A stretch of DNA of 24,746 nt. Source: SZUA-229 sp041589455. GTDB taxonomy: Bacteria; Pseudomonadota; Gammaproteobacteria; SZUA-229. Both the position numbers and the translations under genes were made by a program. The stretch spans positions 1 to 24,746 of the forward strand of contig JBFHVQ010000046.1 in NCBI GenBank assembly GCA_041589455.1, given 5' to 3'. Every line of letters begins with the position of its first letter. Positions within the stretch are counted from its first letter, which is position 1. Below are positions 8,567-14,890 of the stretch, in pieces. A model generated the notes under the pieces. That model did no database searches. It saw only the letters and a list, made by a program, of their open reading frames with translations, and was not told the origin of the DNA.

Positions 8567-8973
8567 TGCTTAATATCTATCTGATTTAACAGTATATCAA
8601 GGGGAAGGAAACGAGGTTGAGGAATATTATCTATTTTAAATTGATTCCAGCTATATCCCTCATCATGAAATAGTGTTTGATCAATCACCTGATAATCATG
8701 TGAAACAAAATACAGGGTAACTGTGTGCTGAGGTATGTGCTGGCCATTAAAAATATTATTAGTAAAAGAAACGGGTTGCAGCTCACCCGGCTGAACACCC
8801 GCCTTACTCAGGCAAAGTCGAATCGCCGCCTGCTGTAGTGACTCGCCATGACCTATAAAACCACCAGGACACTGCCAGCCTGAAAACTTGCCTTTCTCGA
8901 ATCGTTTGCCCAGTAACAGAGTCTCTTGTTTAATGAGTAGAATTGCTACTGCAGCCGGTACGGGTTGTGTCAT
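8560..8973 (-). CDS. NUDIX-fold protein with degraded catalytic box
   Basis: A 137-residue protein with a NUDIX fold: N-terminal strand AVAILLIKQETLLLGKR, then WQCPGGFIGHGESLQQA, then strand-helix segments. The NUDIX box normally reads G-x5-E-x7-REUxEExGU. Here G38, E44, R52 and G59 are kept, but the three acidic positions are L53, S56 and K57 instead of Glu. Those residues hold the catalytic Mg2+, so pyrophosphohydrolase activity is unlikely. The frame is intact and the rest of the fold is well formed, so this looks like a retained pseudo-enzyme (binding or regulatory) rather than a decaying gene. It lies upstream of sucA on the same strand and 41 nt after the intact NUDIX gene. A GAGG ribosome site lies 11 nt before the ATG. 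Confidence 0.75.
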   Translation of the reverse strand: MTQPVPAAVAILLIKQETLLLGKRFEKGKFSGWQCPGGFIGHGESLQQAAIRLCLSKAGVQPGELQPVSFTNNIFNGQHIPQHTVTLYFVSHDYQVIDQTLFHDEGYSWNQFKIDNIPQPRFLPLDILLNQIDIKQL

Positions 8974-9014
8974 TACAGATACCGCCTCGCAAGGCCAGAA
9001 CTAGAAAGTTATGA

Positions 9015-9590
9015 CTAAAAGTTAAATTTTTCTCGATTCAGCGCCAGATAAAATAATCCGGCAACACTTAGTGCATCGGTGATTTCACCATTTTTCGCCA
9101 TTGCAAGCGCTTCATCAAAGCTCAGTTTTAAGACCTGAATATCTTTCTCAGTATCTTCAAGTTGTTGCACCCCCTGAGATAGCTCCGTCGCCAGAAAGAT
9201 AAACCCCTGCTCATCAGTAATAGAATTTGAGGGATGCAAATGCAATAGCTGTACTATTGATTGTGCTTTCAGGCCGGTCTCTTCTTCTAGTTCGCGCTCT
9301 GCTGTTATAGACGGTGTCTCGTCTTTCGGTGCGCCACCCATTGGGATTTCCCACGACCATTCATTCAAGGTATAACGATACTGTCCCACCAGCCAGGTGT
9401 TGCCTTGCTCATCAATGGGAATCACTCCCACTGCATGATTTTTAAAGCTCACCTTGCCATAGATACCCTGACTGCCACCCGGATTAATGACCTGATGCTC
9501 TTCCAGCCGTATCCAGGGATTGTTATAGATCGGCTGGGTACTCAGCGTTTTCCAGGGGTTATCCTTGTGATCGTCCTTGGAATTATTCAT
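9015..9590 (-). CDS. NUDIX hydrolase, ADP-ribose pyrophosphatase-like
   Basis: A 191-residue NUDIX hydrolase with an intact box: G85, E91, R99, E100, E103, E104 and G106 in GAPKDETPSITAERELEEET. The preceding strands (NHAVGVIPIDEQGNTWLVGQ, then YRYTLNEWSWEIPMG) and the following QLLHLHPSNSITDEQGFIFLA resemble the ADP-sugar/ADP-ribose pyrophosphatase group, which splits ADP-ribose into AMP and ribose 5-phosphate. The exact substrate is inferred. The ATG overlaps the stop of the preceding 107-residue gene by 4 nt (ATGA), so the two are translationally coupled. Confidence 0.88.
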   Translation of the reverse strand: MNNSKDDHKDNPWKTLSTQPIYNNPWIRLEEHQVINPGGSQGIYGKVSFKNHAVGVIPIDEQGNTWLVGQYRYTLNEWSWEIPMGGAPKDETPSITAERELEEETGLKAQSIVQLLHLHPSNSITDEQGFIFLATELSQGVQQLEDTEKDIQVLKLSFDEALAMAKNGEITDALSVAGLFYLALNREKFNF

Positions 9591-9910
9591 TCTGCTTCCT
9601 TTTCATCAGGCTCCAGACCATTTTTATGGGTATCGTTAATACGAATTAGCAGCGGTCTAAATGGAATTACACCATCATCCAGTTCGCGAATCACCGGAAT
9701 ATAGGGCAAGTCACCGGTATTCCAGCAATAGTCACCGGATTTCATCTGCTCAAAGATATTTTTCAAGCAAGCCTCGATATCATTAATATACTTCGGCGTA
9801 ACGCCCATACCTTCTTCGTCAAACTCAATCGCTGCTCTCACCTCAGACACTTCATATAACGCATCCTTGATTAGTTCAACATATTCTTCAACGGTTTTTG
9901 CTCGACGCAT
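9587..9910 (-). CDS. Conserved hypothetical protein, 107 aa
   Basis: Not recognised. A soluble, acidic, mostly helical protein with N-terminal helices RAKTVEEYVELIKDALYEV and YINDIEACLKNIFEQMKSG, then an aromatic segment DYCWNTGDLPYIPVIRELDD. I start it at the ATG at 9910 rather than at a TTG four codons earlier, because a GAGGAAG ribosome site sits 6 nt before this ATG and the longer form would include it. Its stop overlaps the start of the NUDIX hydrolase (ATGA), which suggests a shared task or fixed stoichiometry. No signal peptide or membrane segment is visible. Confidence 0.8.
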   Translation of the reverse strand: MRRAKTVEEYVELIKDALYEVSEVRAAIEFDEEGMGVTPKYINDIEACLKNIFEQMKSGDYCWNTGDLPYIPVIRELDDGVIPFRPLLIRINDTHKNGLEPDEKEAE

Positions 9911-9982
9911 AATCTTCCTCAATATTTTAAAATCACTCTCACAACCCCTTGTTCGGGATTCTGCTTTAAGAATTACTATACC

Positions 9983-10007
9983 AAATTGCCCCCTACAATG
10001 GGGATTT
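9983..10007 (-). terminator. Weak hairpin after the 151-aa gene
   Basis: CCCC (9990-9993) and GGGG (10000-10003) close a 6-nt loop, extended by AAAT (9983-9986) pairing with ATTT (10004-10007) across a small bulge. On the - strand it follows the stop at 10019, but the T-run is short and interrupted. It may be a weak terminator or a leader hairpin for the 107-residue gene. Confidence 0.35.
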
Positions 10008-10018
10008 GCAAGGAACCC

Positions 10019-10474
10019 TTACCTTGGAGTCCGTTTACGTTTTTGGCGAACCTGATAGGCCGTCACATCAGGCATAACCCTTGTATAAGGAATATTGTCT
10101 AGATCACCATATAATTCGATTGCACGCCGCAGCAGTCCGGCAATATTCTCAACGACCTCACCCTGATTATTTTCCAATAACAGTTTCTGCATTCCCAGCA
10201 TGCCCCCAGCCTGTACTTTAATTTCCTTATTATGAGGGAGCGGCCCGTCAATGGGTATCTTAAAAACAAAGCGTGTCTGTTTCCGCAGGTGATCTAGAAA
10301 GCCACTGCACTTTTGCTGCATCACTGCATCCTGACAGGCGACACCATGACGGTCTGCCAGGCGAAACATGTGCTGATACTCACACTTACACTTTAGAGAA
10401 AGTATGCCTTTTTCAAATGCGCAGGGCGCTGTATTTATACGCGCATATGCGGCTTTGTAACTATCTTCATCCAT
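10019..10474 (-). CDS. Hypothetical protein with five cysteines, 151 aa
   Basis: Not recognised. The N-terminal third holds C18, C29, C31, C47 and C56, spaced C-x10-C-x-C-x15-C-x8-C, followed by a basic segment (FLDHLRKQTRFVFKI). The rest is helical (MLGMQKLLLENNQ, then VVENIAGLLRRAIELYG) and the C-terminus is very basic (RQKRKRTPR). The cysteine spacing suggests a metal or Fe-S site, but this is inference. There is no signal peptide. It begins 9 nt after the stop of the 79-residue gene, with GAGAAG as a possible ribosome site, so the two probably share a transcript. Confidence 0.75.
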   Translation of the reverse strand: MDEDSYKAAYARINTAPCAFEKGILSLKCKCEYQHMFRLADRHGVACQDAVMQQKCSGFLDHLRKQTRFVFKIPIDGPLPHNKEIKVQAGGMLGMQKLLLENNQGEVVENIAGLLRRAIELYGDLDNIPYTRVMPDVTAYQVRQKRKRTPR

Positions 10475-10483
10475 TCCGGCCGA

Positions 10484-10723
10484 CTACTTCTCGTGCTCCA
10501 TAACAATCGGCTTATCACGTTTTTCCATTAGCATTTCTTCGGCCGCCAGGGCATTATCCGCAAAAATCACCTTGATTTCAGCAGTCTCACCTTCAGCCTG
10601 TTGAGCACGTACCTCACGAGCATACTTTTTAGCTTCCTTAAATGACTCAAATTCGCTTAAAAGCTCCAGCTGTTTCAGCAGAACGAATTCAGCGGTTTCG
10701 ATTTTATAGACAAAGTACGACAT
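10484..10723 (-). CDS. Small conserved hypothetical protein, 79 aa
   Basis: A small soluble protein, MSYFVYKIETAEF..., with a helix FESFKEAKKYAREVRAQQ, a strand AEIKVIFADN, and a helix ALAAEEMLMEKRDKP. The beta-helix-beta-helix pattern and well-ordered frame suggest a conserved protein of the kind seen beside housekeeping genes in Gammaproteobacteria. I know no function. It is the first gene of the - strand run, lies 9 nt upstream of the five-cysteine protein gene, and has a well-formed promoter directly upstream. Confidence 0.75.
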   Translation of the reverse strand: MSYFVYKIETAEFVLLKQLELLSEFESFKEAKKYAREVRAQQAEGETAEIKVIFADNALAAEEMLMEKRDKPIVMEHEK

Positions 10724-10761
10724 AGGATCTCACTCACAAAAACTTAGTAAATTGGTCGGGT

Positions 10762-10790
10762 ATTATAACAAACACTAATATTGCGGTAAA
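10762..10790 (-). promoter_or_regulatory. Extended -10 promoter for the - strand genes from 10723
   Basis: Read on the - strand: -35 TTTACC (10785-10790), a 17-nt spacer and -10 TATAAT (10762-10767), with TG one base before the -10 (TGTTATAAT), which is an extended -10. It points at the 79-residue gene, 38 nt away. Whether transcription continues as far as sucA is unknown. Confidence 0.65.
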
Positions 10791-10808
10791 TTATTCATAT
10801 GAAACAGG

Positions 10809-10814
10809 TATAAT
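10809..10814 (+). promoter_or_regulatory. -10 box for the + strand gene at 10852
   Basis: A perfect TATAAT lies 37 nt before the ATG. The best -35 at proper spacing (near 10785-10790) is poor, and TTGCGG at 10781 is 22 nt away, so this is a partial promoter call. Confidence 0.45.
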
Positions 10815-10851
10815 ACAGCGTTTATTCTGACCACAGGCAAATGGCCCAAAT

Positions 10852-11139
10852 ATGGACACTGATTTAAAGAAAGAACTCGATATCCTCGTGACTTTACGCA
10901 AGGTTCTGTCCAGCGTAGTCAGGGAAATCACTCCCGACCCAGGTTTACGTCACCCACTAAGTGACGCCACTCTGGAAGATGTCAGGCAGAGCTTTATGCT
11001 GATTGCTGCACGCGAGAAGGAAATCTGCGAAAGCCTTGGTAAACCCAGTCTACATCGCCCGCTTTACAAGGGTGACACGCCTAAAACCAATGTTGTGAAA
11101 TTGCATGGCCTGAAGTCATCAGATGATGATGAGCAATAG
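10852..11139 (+). CDS. Small hypothetical protein, 95 aa
   Basis: Not recognised. A charged, helical, soluble protein: KKELDILVTLRKVLSSVVRE, then SDATLEDVRQSFMLIAAREK, ending in an acidic tail (SSDDDEQ). No signal peptide or membrane segment. It stands alone on the + strand between a divergent neighbour (79-residue gene) and a convergent one (237-residue gene). It has its own -10 box and a strong downstream terminator, so it is a monocistronic unit. The ribosome site is weak. Confidence 0.7.
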   Translation: MDTDLKKELDILVTLRKVLSSVVREITPDPGLRHPLSDATLEDVRQSFMLIAAREKEICESLGKPSLHRPLYKGDTPKTNVVKLHGLKSSDDDEQ

Positions 11140-11226
11140 CTGTTTATTCGGTATTCTCTAACAGCGTTTTACTTTTCGCTGGAATAGCTGCCAGAATATC
11201 TACTCGAACGGCTGCTTAGAAACATG

Positions 11227-11262
11227 AAAAAGCCCCGCACCAGACGGCGCAGGGCTTTTCTC
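11227..11262. terminator. Bidirectional rho-independent terminator
   Basis: AAAAGCCC (11228-11235) pairs with GGGCTTTT (11252-11259), with CGC/GCG inside. T-rich tails appear in both directions (TTTTCTCTTT on +, CTTTTTC on -). It sits between the convergent genes ending at 11139 and 11288 and serves both. Confidence 0.85.
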
Positions 11263-11287
11263 TTTCAGATAAATATCAATCCAAAGC

Positions 11288-12001
11288 CTAGTTCGTTGGT
11301 AGCTTTTCTCTTAACTCATCACGATCAAACCACCAGCGACCATTGGCAATCGCATCCACGACTGTTCCCATACGCGGCAGGAATTTGGCTGGATCTTTCA
11401 ATTCCATTTTCTCCATCCAGAAATCCAGTGTGTCCTGACTTTTCACGTCTGAGTGGCGTTGCGCCACTTTGGCAATCAGGTTGGTAGTAAGAAATGCCAA
11501 ACTGTCGTGCTTTTCATCATCTGCACGGATACCTACTATATAATGCGCCGTAGCTGCTGCTACTGCAGCTCCATCTGAGTCACTCGGCGTTTCTTCAACA
11601 ACATAGTTCATCATATTAATGGTGTATTCTGGGTCTACCGGGTAGGTCACCGATAACCAAACACCATGAGCGAGCGCAAGAATAGAGGATGGCTGCTCTG
11701 TCTGATACATAATATCGCAGGCCTCGATCGCGCTGGGCCAGTCTTCCTTCTCAATGAAAATATCAAAAGCAGCTCTGGCGTTATTCCAGGCACTTTCATT
11801 TTTTTCCAGCCCCAATTCAGCATTGGCAATGTCCAGCTTGATCTTACCCAGTTTAGCTGGGTCGTCATCCTTACCTACCATGGTCAGGTCGAACTGAAGA
11901 TTTCTCAGCTGCTCTTCGAGAAAGGCACGCGCCTCTTCTTCACTGGAGGTATCTAGTACACCCTGCTCTGGTCTTAATCCTGGATCTTTTGTCATGCTCA
12001 T
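11288..12001 (-). CDS. Hypothetical helical protein, 237 aa
   Basis: Not recognised. A soluble, acidic, almost wholly helical protein. Residues about 55-105 (IANAELGLEKNESAWNNARA, then FDIFIEKEDWPSAIEACDIM) look like TPR- or HEAT-like helical pairs. The middle is rich in small residues (DGAAVAAATAHYIVG) and the end has WWFDRDELREKL. There is no signal sequence. The start MSM has two in-frame ATGs two codons apart; either is possible. The 86-nt gap upstream holds an imperfect GTGGGG/CCCCAC stem (12031-12062) with a 20-nt loop and no T-run. It ends at the shared bidirectional terminator. Confidence 0.75.
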   Translation of the reverse strand: MSMTKDPGLRPEQGVLDTSSEEEARAFLEEQLRNLQFDLTMVGKDDDPAKLGKIKLDIANAELGLEKNESAWNNARAAFDIFIEKEDWPSAIEACDIMYQTEQPSSILALAHGVWLSVTYPVDPEYTINMMNYVVEETPSDSDGAAVAAATAHYIVGIRADDEKHDSLAFLTTNLIAKVAQRHSDVKSQDTLDFWMEKMELKDPAKFLPRMGTVVDAIANGRWWFDRDELREKLPTN

Positions 12002-12087
12002 TACTCTATAAATTACAATCTATGCCTAAGGTGGGGGCAGTTATACGGCTTTTCTACCCCACTTCAACACACAAACTACGTGGTATA

Positions 12088-12774
12088 TCAATCAGGCTGC
12101 TGATTTACGGGTGTCATCAGAGCAGCCATTTCTTCAAGTCGCTGCTGCGCCTCAATCACTTTTGGGTGATCCTGCTGCAGGCTTTCCAGCAGGCTTCGCG
12201 CCTGTTGATATATCAACTGTTGCTGTTCAGGATCAAATAACTGTATTGCCAGTGCCACGGTCTCTGCATCTTCACTTAACAGACTGGGTACTAGCATCAC
12301 TTCATCAATCGGGCTTTGCGGGGCCAACATATCGGCAATAAAGGGTTTTTCCAATAACGTAAAATGCGCCTGTCGCGCCTGTTCTTCCATTTCCAGCTTG
12401 GAAATACCCTGAGCATCATTGCCTACCGCTTTCCACATGCTCTGCATCATCAGGCCCAGTAAGCGCATAATCATCTGCTTGATTTCTTCCTGCTCACCCG
12501 CCAGTCCGGCACTGGTTTCATAGGCCTTATCGAGGGACTCTTTGAGCTTAAGCACTTCATCGGCATCCGCACTTGGTTTCAGCTCTGTTACCTGCTGCAC
12601 CAGACCTTTAAATTCTTCGATAAACTGTTCGACATCTTCTGCATCCTGACGACGCGCTTCTTGAATATCAAATGGCTCGATGTTCAAATCACCAAATAAC
12701 GGGCTCTCAAACTGACGTTTGAGCATTCTTTCTCGACGCCCCGCACGGGCTGAAAATAACGCATCCAGTCTCAT
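12088..12774 (-). CDS. Hypothetical coiled-coil-rich protein, 228 aa
   Basis: Not recognised. A soluble, Glu/Gln-rich helical protein: basic N-terminus (FSARAGRRERMLKRQFES), a long amphipathic helix (QDAEDVEQFIEEFKGLVQQV, then DEVLKLKESLDKAYE), a Met-rich helix (IKQMIMRLLGLMMQSMWKAV), and a C-terminal helix pair (QQQLIYQQARSLLESLQQ, then VIEAQQRLEEMAALM). The start codon overlaps the stop of the pseudo-receiver gene by 4 nt (ATGA), so the two proteins are made together and may form a complex. No enzyme motif is seen. Confidence 0.72.
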   Translation of the reverse strand: MRLDALFSARAGRRERMLKRQFESPLFGDLNIEPFDIQEARRQDAEDVEQFIEEFKGLVQQVTELKPSADADEVLKLKESLDKAYETSAGLAGEQEEIKQMIMRLLGLMMQSMWKAVGNDAQGISKLEMEEQARQAHFTLLEKPFIADMLAPQSPIDEVMLVPSLLSEDAETVALAIQLFDPEQQQLIYQQARSLLESLQQDHPKVIEAQQRLEEMAALMTPVNQQPD

Positions 12775-13154
12775 GCTGCCTGCTCCAGAATTTGATCCAG
12801 AGCCTGTTCCAGCTGTGCGTTTTCTATAGGGAATGTAAGGGTTGTAAACACATCAAATACCGCCAGCAGGCGTTCCAGTTGAGGACGCTGCTCTTTTTCA
12901 TAAAACACAATTACTTTGCAGTCAGGATAGGGCTGTAAGGTCGCCATTAAGGTTTCAAGGCTGCTGGTCCGATCGCGAAAATCCGACTGAAAATTAAATT
13001 CAGCCACCACCACCGATGGCCTGATTTTTTTCAGCAACTTGGTTGCCTTACGCATGCTCTCCACCTGCAGCACCTCAAAACCTTTTTGCTGATACAACGC
13101 ACTAAAGTTAGGATAACCACCAATTTCAACGATAGATAATAGCTGGGCAGACAC
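12771..13154 (-). CDS. Receiver-like (pseudo-REC) protein, 127 aa
   Basis: The length and alternating beta-alpha pattern match a CheY-like receiver domain: LLSIVEIGG, GFEVLQVESMRKATKLLKKI, PSVVVAEFNF, CKVIVFYEK, TTLTFPIEN, then a C-terminal helix. Aligning the third strand with the usual DLVLLDINMP places E52 at the phospho-acceptor Asp. The conserved Lys before the cis-Pro is F108, and only E10 remains of the N-terminal acidic pair. It therefore cannot be phosphorylated in the normal way, and Glu may mimic the phosphorylated state. It is translationally coupled to the coiled-coil-rich gene (ATGA overlap). No output domain is fused. The fold call is by pattern, not by search. Confidence 0.6.
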   Translation of the reverse strand: MSAQLLSIVEIGGYPNFSALYQQKGFEVLQVESMRKATKLLKKIRPSVVVAEFNFQSDFRDRTSSLETLMATLQPYPDCKVIVFYEKEQRPQLERLLAVFDVFTTLTFPIENAQLEQALDQILEQAA

Positions 13155-13212
13155 TAATGACTAACCTGTTAAGCAAAAACAGCCATTATACCATAGCTTT
13201 TTACTCAGGTAT

Positions 13213-14103
13213 TCACCCTGATGCATTACGACTTATGAGATGGGACAGGATATAAATCCCCTGAGCTGAAGCATGCAAAGAGCTCTTCTCTTTACCTATT
13301 GAAATAATTCGAGAACTAAAGCCCAATGAACGACCATCCGGAAGCGCAATTAGTGACTGAAAATCCCCCCACCCTCCATCTGCTTGCTGCTGACCCAACA
13401 TACGCTGAATCCAGATAGATTTAATATGAGCCTCCGCACCGGTTATCAGCAACATCAGAATGCGTTGAAGATAAACATCCACAACACGAATGTCCCAGGT
13501 TAATTGACGAACGATATAATTCTGTAATGTAGCAGTTACCTCATCTATCTCTGGTAAAAAGCCACACGCCTGCTGATGTAAAAAGTTTATCCCCATTAGC
13601 TGGTGCGTTATGCAGGCAGGCCTGTAGACATATGAACTTTGCAAACAGAAGCCTGACTGGTTTTGCTGTGCGACTAGCGGAACACCCTGCGCAATACCCT
13701 GAGCACAATTCAAGGCATAGATAAAATGCTGGTTATAATATGGCAGACCCTGCACATTATATTCATCCAGATACGGGTTTCCTGAAACGCCAAACAGCGG
13801 TCCCCAAACACCTCGACGAACCCGCTGATGTTGATTGAAATAGGCATTCACCAGCTCCTTGAGTCGCGGGTCACCATTGAGTTGCTGAGATTCGCCCAGC
13901 ATCCACCACAACATCGGGTTGTTATTAGCAAGCACCTTTTGCCGGTTCGATTGTAACCAGGCGATTGAGCGCTCATAAGACTCGGTAAGCGCCACCTGTT
14001 CCTGCGGTTCCATGTCTCGGTTATTGTTGTAAACACCGACCATATAAAGAGACAGTAACCCTGCTAGCAAGACCACAACGGGTCCCATCACAAATTTAAT
14101 CAT
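13213..14103 (-). CDS. Membrane-anchored protein with QW-like motif, 296 aa
   Basis: Not recognised. Residues 5-25 form a single N-terminal membrane anchor (VMGPVVVLLAGLLSLYMVGV) with the rest probably periplasmic. The body is rich in Tyr, Trp and Gln, with cysteines at 133, 153, 164 and 180. Near the end, QQADGGW (239-245) fits the QxxxGxW pattern seen in squalene/oxidosqualene cyclases and other alpha-alpha toroid proteins. Only one copy is clear, so this is a hint of the fold and not evidence of terpene chemistry. It follows tetR by 13 nt and is very likely in the tetR transcript, hence under the same operator as the divergent genes. Confidence 0.7.
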   Translation of the reverse strand: MIKFVMGPVVVLLAGLLSLYMVGVYNNNRDMEPQEQVALTESYERSIAWLQSNRQKVLANNNPMLWWMLGESQQLNGDPRLKELVNAYFNQHQRVRRGVWGPLFGVSGNPYLDEYNVQGLPYYNQHFIYALNCAQGIAQGVPLVAQQNQSGFCLQSSYVYRPACITHQLMGINFLHQQACGFLPEIDEVTATLQNYIVRQLTWDIRVVDVYLQRILMLLITGAEAHIKSIWIQRMLGQQQADGGWGDFQSLIALPDGRSLGFSSRIISIGKEKSSLHASAQGIYILSHLISRNASG

Positions 14104-14116
14104 TAGTTATCCCGTG

Positions 14117-14761
14117 TTATTTTTGTTTTATCCCTGCCAGAAACACATCAAACAGCTGCAGCACCATTCCGCGAAGCATCGTGGGATTCTCCACCCAGCC
14201 CATCTGAGCGGTTTCCAGTGACTGACTCACCGGGCGCAGCTTGCCTGAGGCTACCATCATCGCAAGCCCCTGGATCATTGACATCGCACTTAATGCCAGT
14301 TTAACTGGATCGCCAACAATGAACTGTTGCTTTTTCTGGCCATTCTGAATGATTCGCACCAGACTTTGTATCGCTTCATCTGCCGCCTGCTTGAGATTCC
14401 CCTGACAATCTGCCGGTTTTATCTGGCCACCAAACATCAGCTCAAATAGATTAGGCTCATGGGCTGCAACCGTAATCACATGCATTGCAGATTCAAATAA
14501 CTGGTTTTCCGGGCTATCGGCGAACTCCAGCTCAAGCCGGGTGTTCTTTGCTGTTAGCTGGCGAAAGCCGTTCTCTGCAATCGCTTCGAGTAGTTGCTGT
14601 TTATTCCTGAAATGACGATAGGGTGCATTATGACCAACTCCAATCGTACGGGCGATTTCACGTAAGCTGATACTGGACATCCCCTTACTATTCAGCAGCT
14701 CGGTACCGATACAAACCAGGGCATTACGAAGATCACCGTGATGATAAGATTCCTGCTGCAT
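14117..14761 (-). CDS. TetR/AcrR-family regulator, WHG-domain type
   Basis: A 214-residue TetR-family repressor. The helix-turn-helix is in the N-terminal 55 residues: YHHGDLRNALVCIGTELL, then SISLREIARTIGVGHNAPYR, then HFRNKQQLLEAIAENGF. The YHHGDLRNAL opening is typical of TetR proteins with a WHG-type C-terminal ligand domain. I start it at the ATG at 14761 with AGGG just upstream. A TTG nine codons earlier (14788) keeps the frame open but has a poor ribosome site, and relatives have few residues before YHHGDLR. It is transcribed divergently from the LolA-like gene across an intergenic region with a perfect 19-bp palindrome, so self-repression and control of both sides are likely. The effector is unknown. 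Confidence 0.9.
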   Translation of the reverse strand: MQQESYHHGDLRNALVCIGTELLNSKGMSSISLREIARTIGVGHNAPYRHFRNKQQLLEAIAENGFRQLTAKNTRLELEFADSPENQLFESAMHVITVAAHEPNLFELMFGGQIKPADCQGNLKQAADEAIQSLVRIIQNGQKKQQFIVGDPVKLALSAMSMIQGLAMMVASGKLRPVSQSLETAQMGWVENPTMLRGMVLQLFDVFLAGIKQK

Positions 14762-14802
14762 AACGCCCTGATAAATTGTGTTTGACAAGCTCTTAGTCTA
14801 TC

Positions 14803-14831
14803 ATTAAATTCACACATGTGGACACTGTCCA
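14803..14831 (-). promoter_or_regulatory. Promoter of tetR and the QW-motif gene
   Basis: Read on the - strand: -35 TGGACA (14826-14831), a 17-nt spacer and -10 TTTAAT (14803-14808), each one mismatch from consensus. The -35 lies in one arm of the palindromic operator. Confidence 0.7.
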
Positions 14832-14834
14832 CAT
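14816..14834. promoter_or_regulatory. Perfect 19-bp palindromic operator
   Basis: ATGTGGACA-C-TGTCCACAT: two perfect 9-nt arms around one central base. The length and symmetry suit a TetR-family dimer, and its own tetR gene is adjacent. Each arm supplies the -35 box of one of the two divergent promoters, so binding would block both. Confidence 0.85.
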
Positions 14835-14846
14835 AAATATTATAAT
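14819..14846 (+). promoter_or_regulatory. Promoter of the LolA-like gene (and possibly the TRAP genes)
   Basis: -35 TGGACA (14819-14824), a 16-nt spacer, and a perfect -10 TATAAT (14841-14846). The -35 is in the left arm of the palindrome, so the TetR-family protein should repress it. Confidence 0.75.
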
Positions 14847-14869
14847 AAATACGGGATCTCTCACATATT

Positions 14870-14886
14870 GCTACCTGGGAGGTAGT
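14870..14886 (+). promoter_or_regulatory. Hairpin enclosing the Shine-Dalgarno sequence
   Basis: CTACC (14871-14875) pairs with GGTAG (14881-14885) around TGGGA. The ribosome site GGGAGG (14877-14882) is partly in the loop and partly in the 3' arm, 8 nt before the ATG at 14891. The stem is short, so it may tune translation modestly. Confidence 0.4.
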
Positions 14887-14890
14887 AACG

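Noticed and set aside
9911..9922. TTG start four codons upstream for the 107-aa protein
   Set aside because: Those codons form the GAGGAAG ribosome site of the ATG at 9910.
11224..11487. Open frame on the + strand
   Set aside because: It starts inside the bidirectional terminator and runs antisense through the 237-aa gene; the protein has no natural pattern.
14762..14788. TTG start at 14788 for the TetR regulator
   Set aside because: Its ribosome site is poor, and it would add nine residues before YHHGDLR where relatives are short. The ATG at 14761 has AGGG just upstream.
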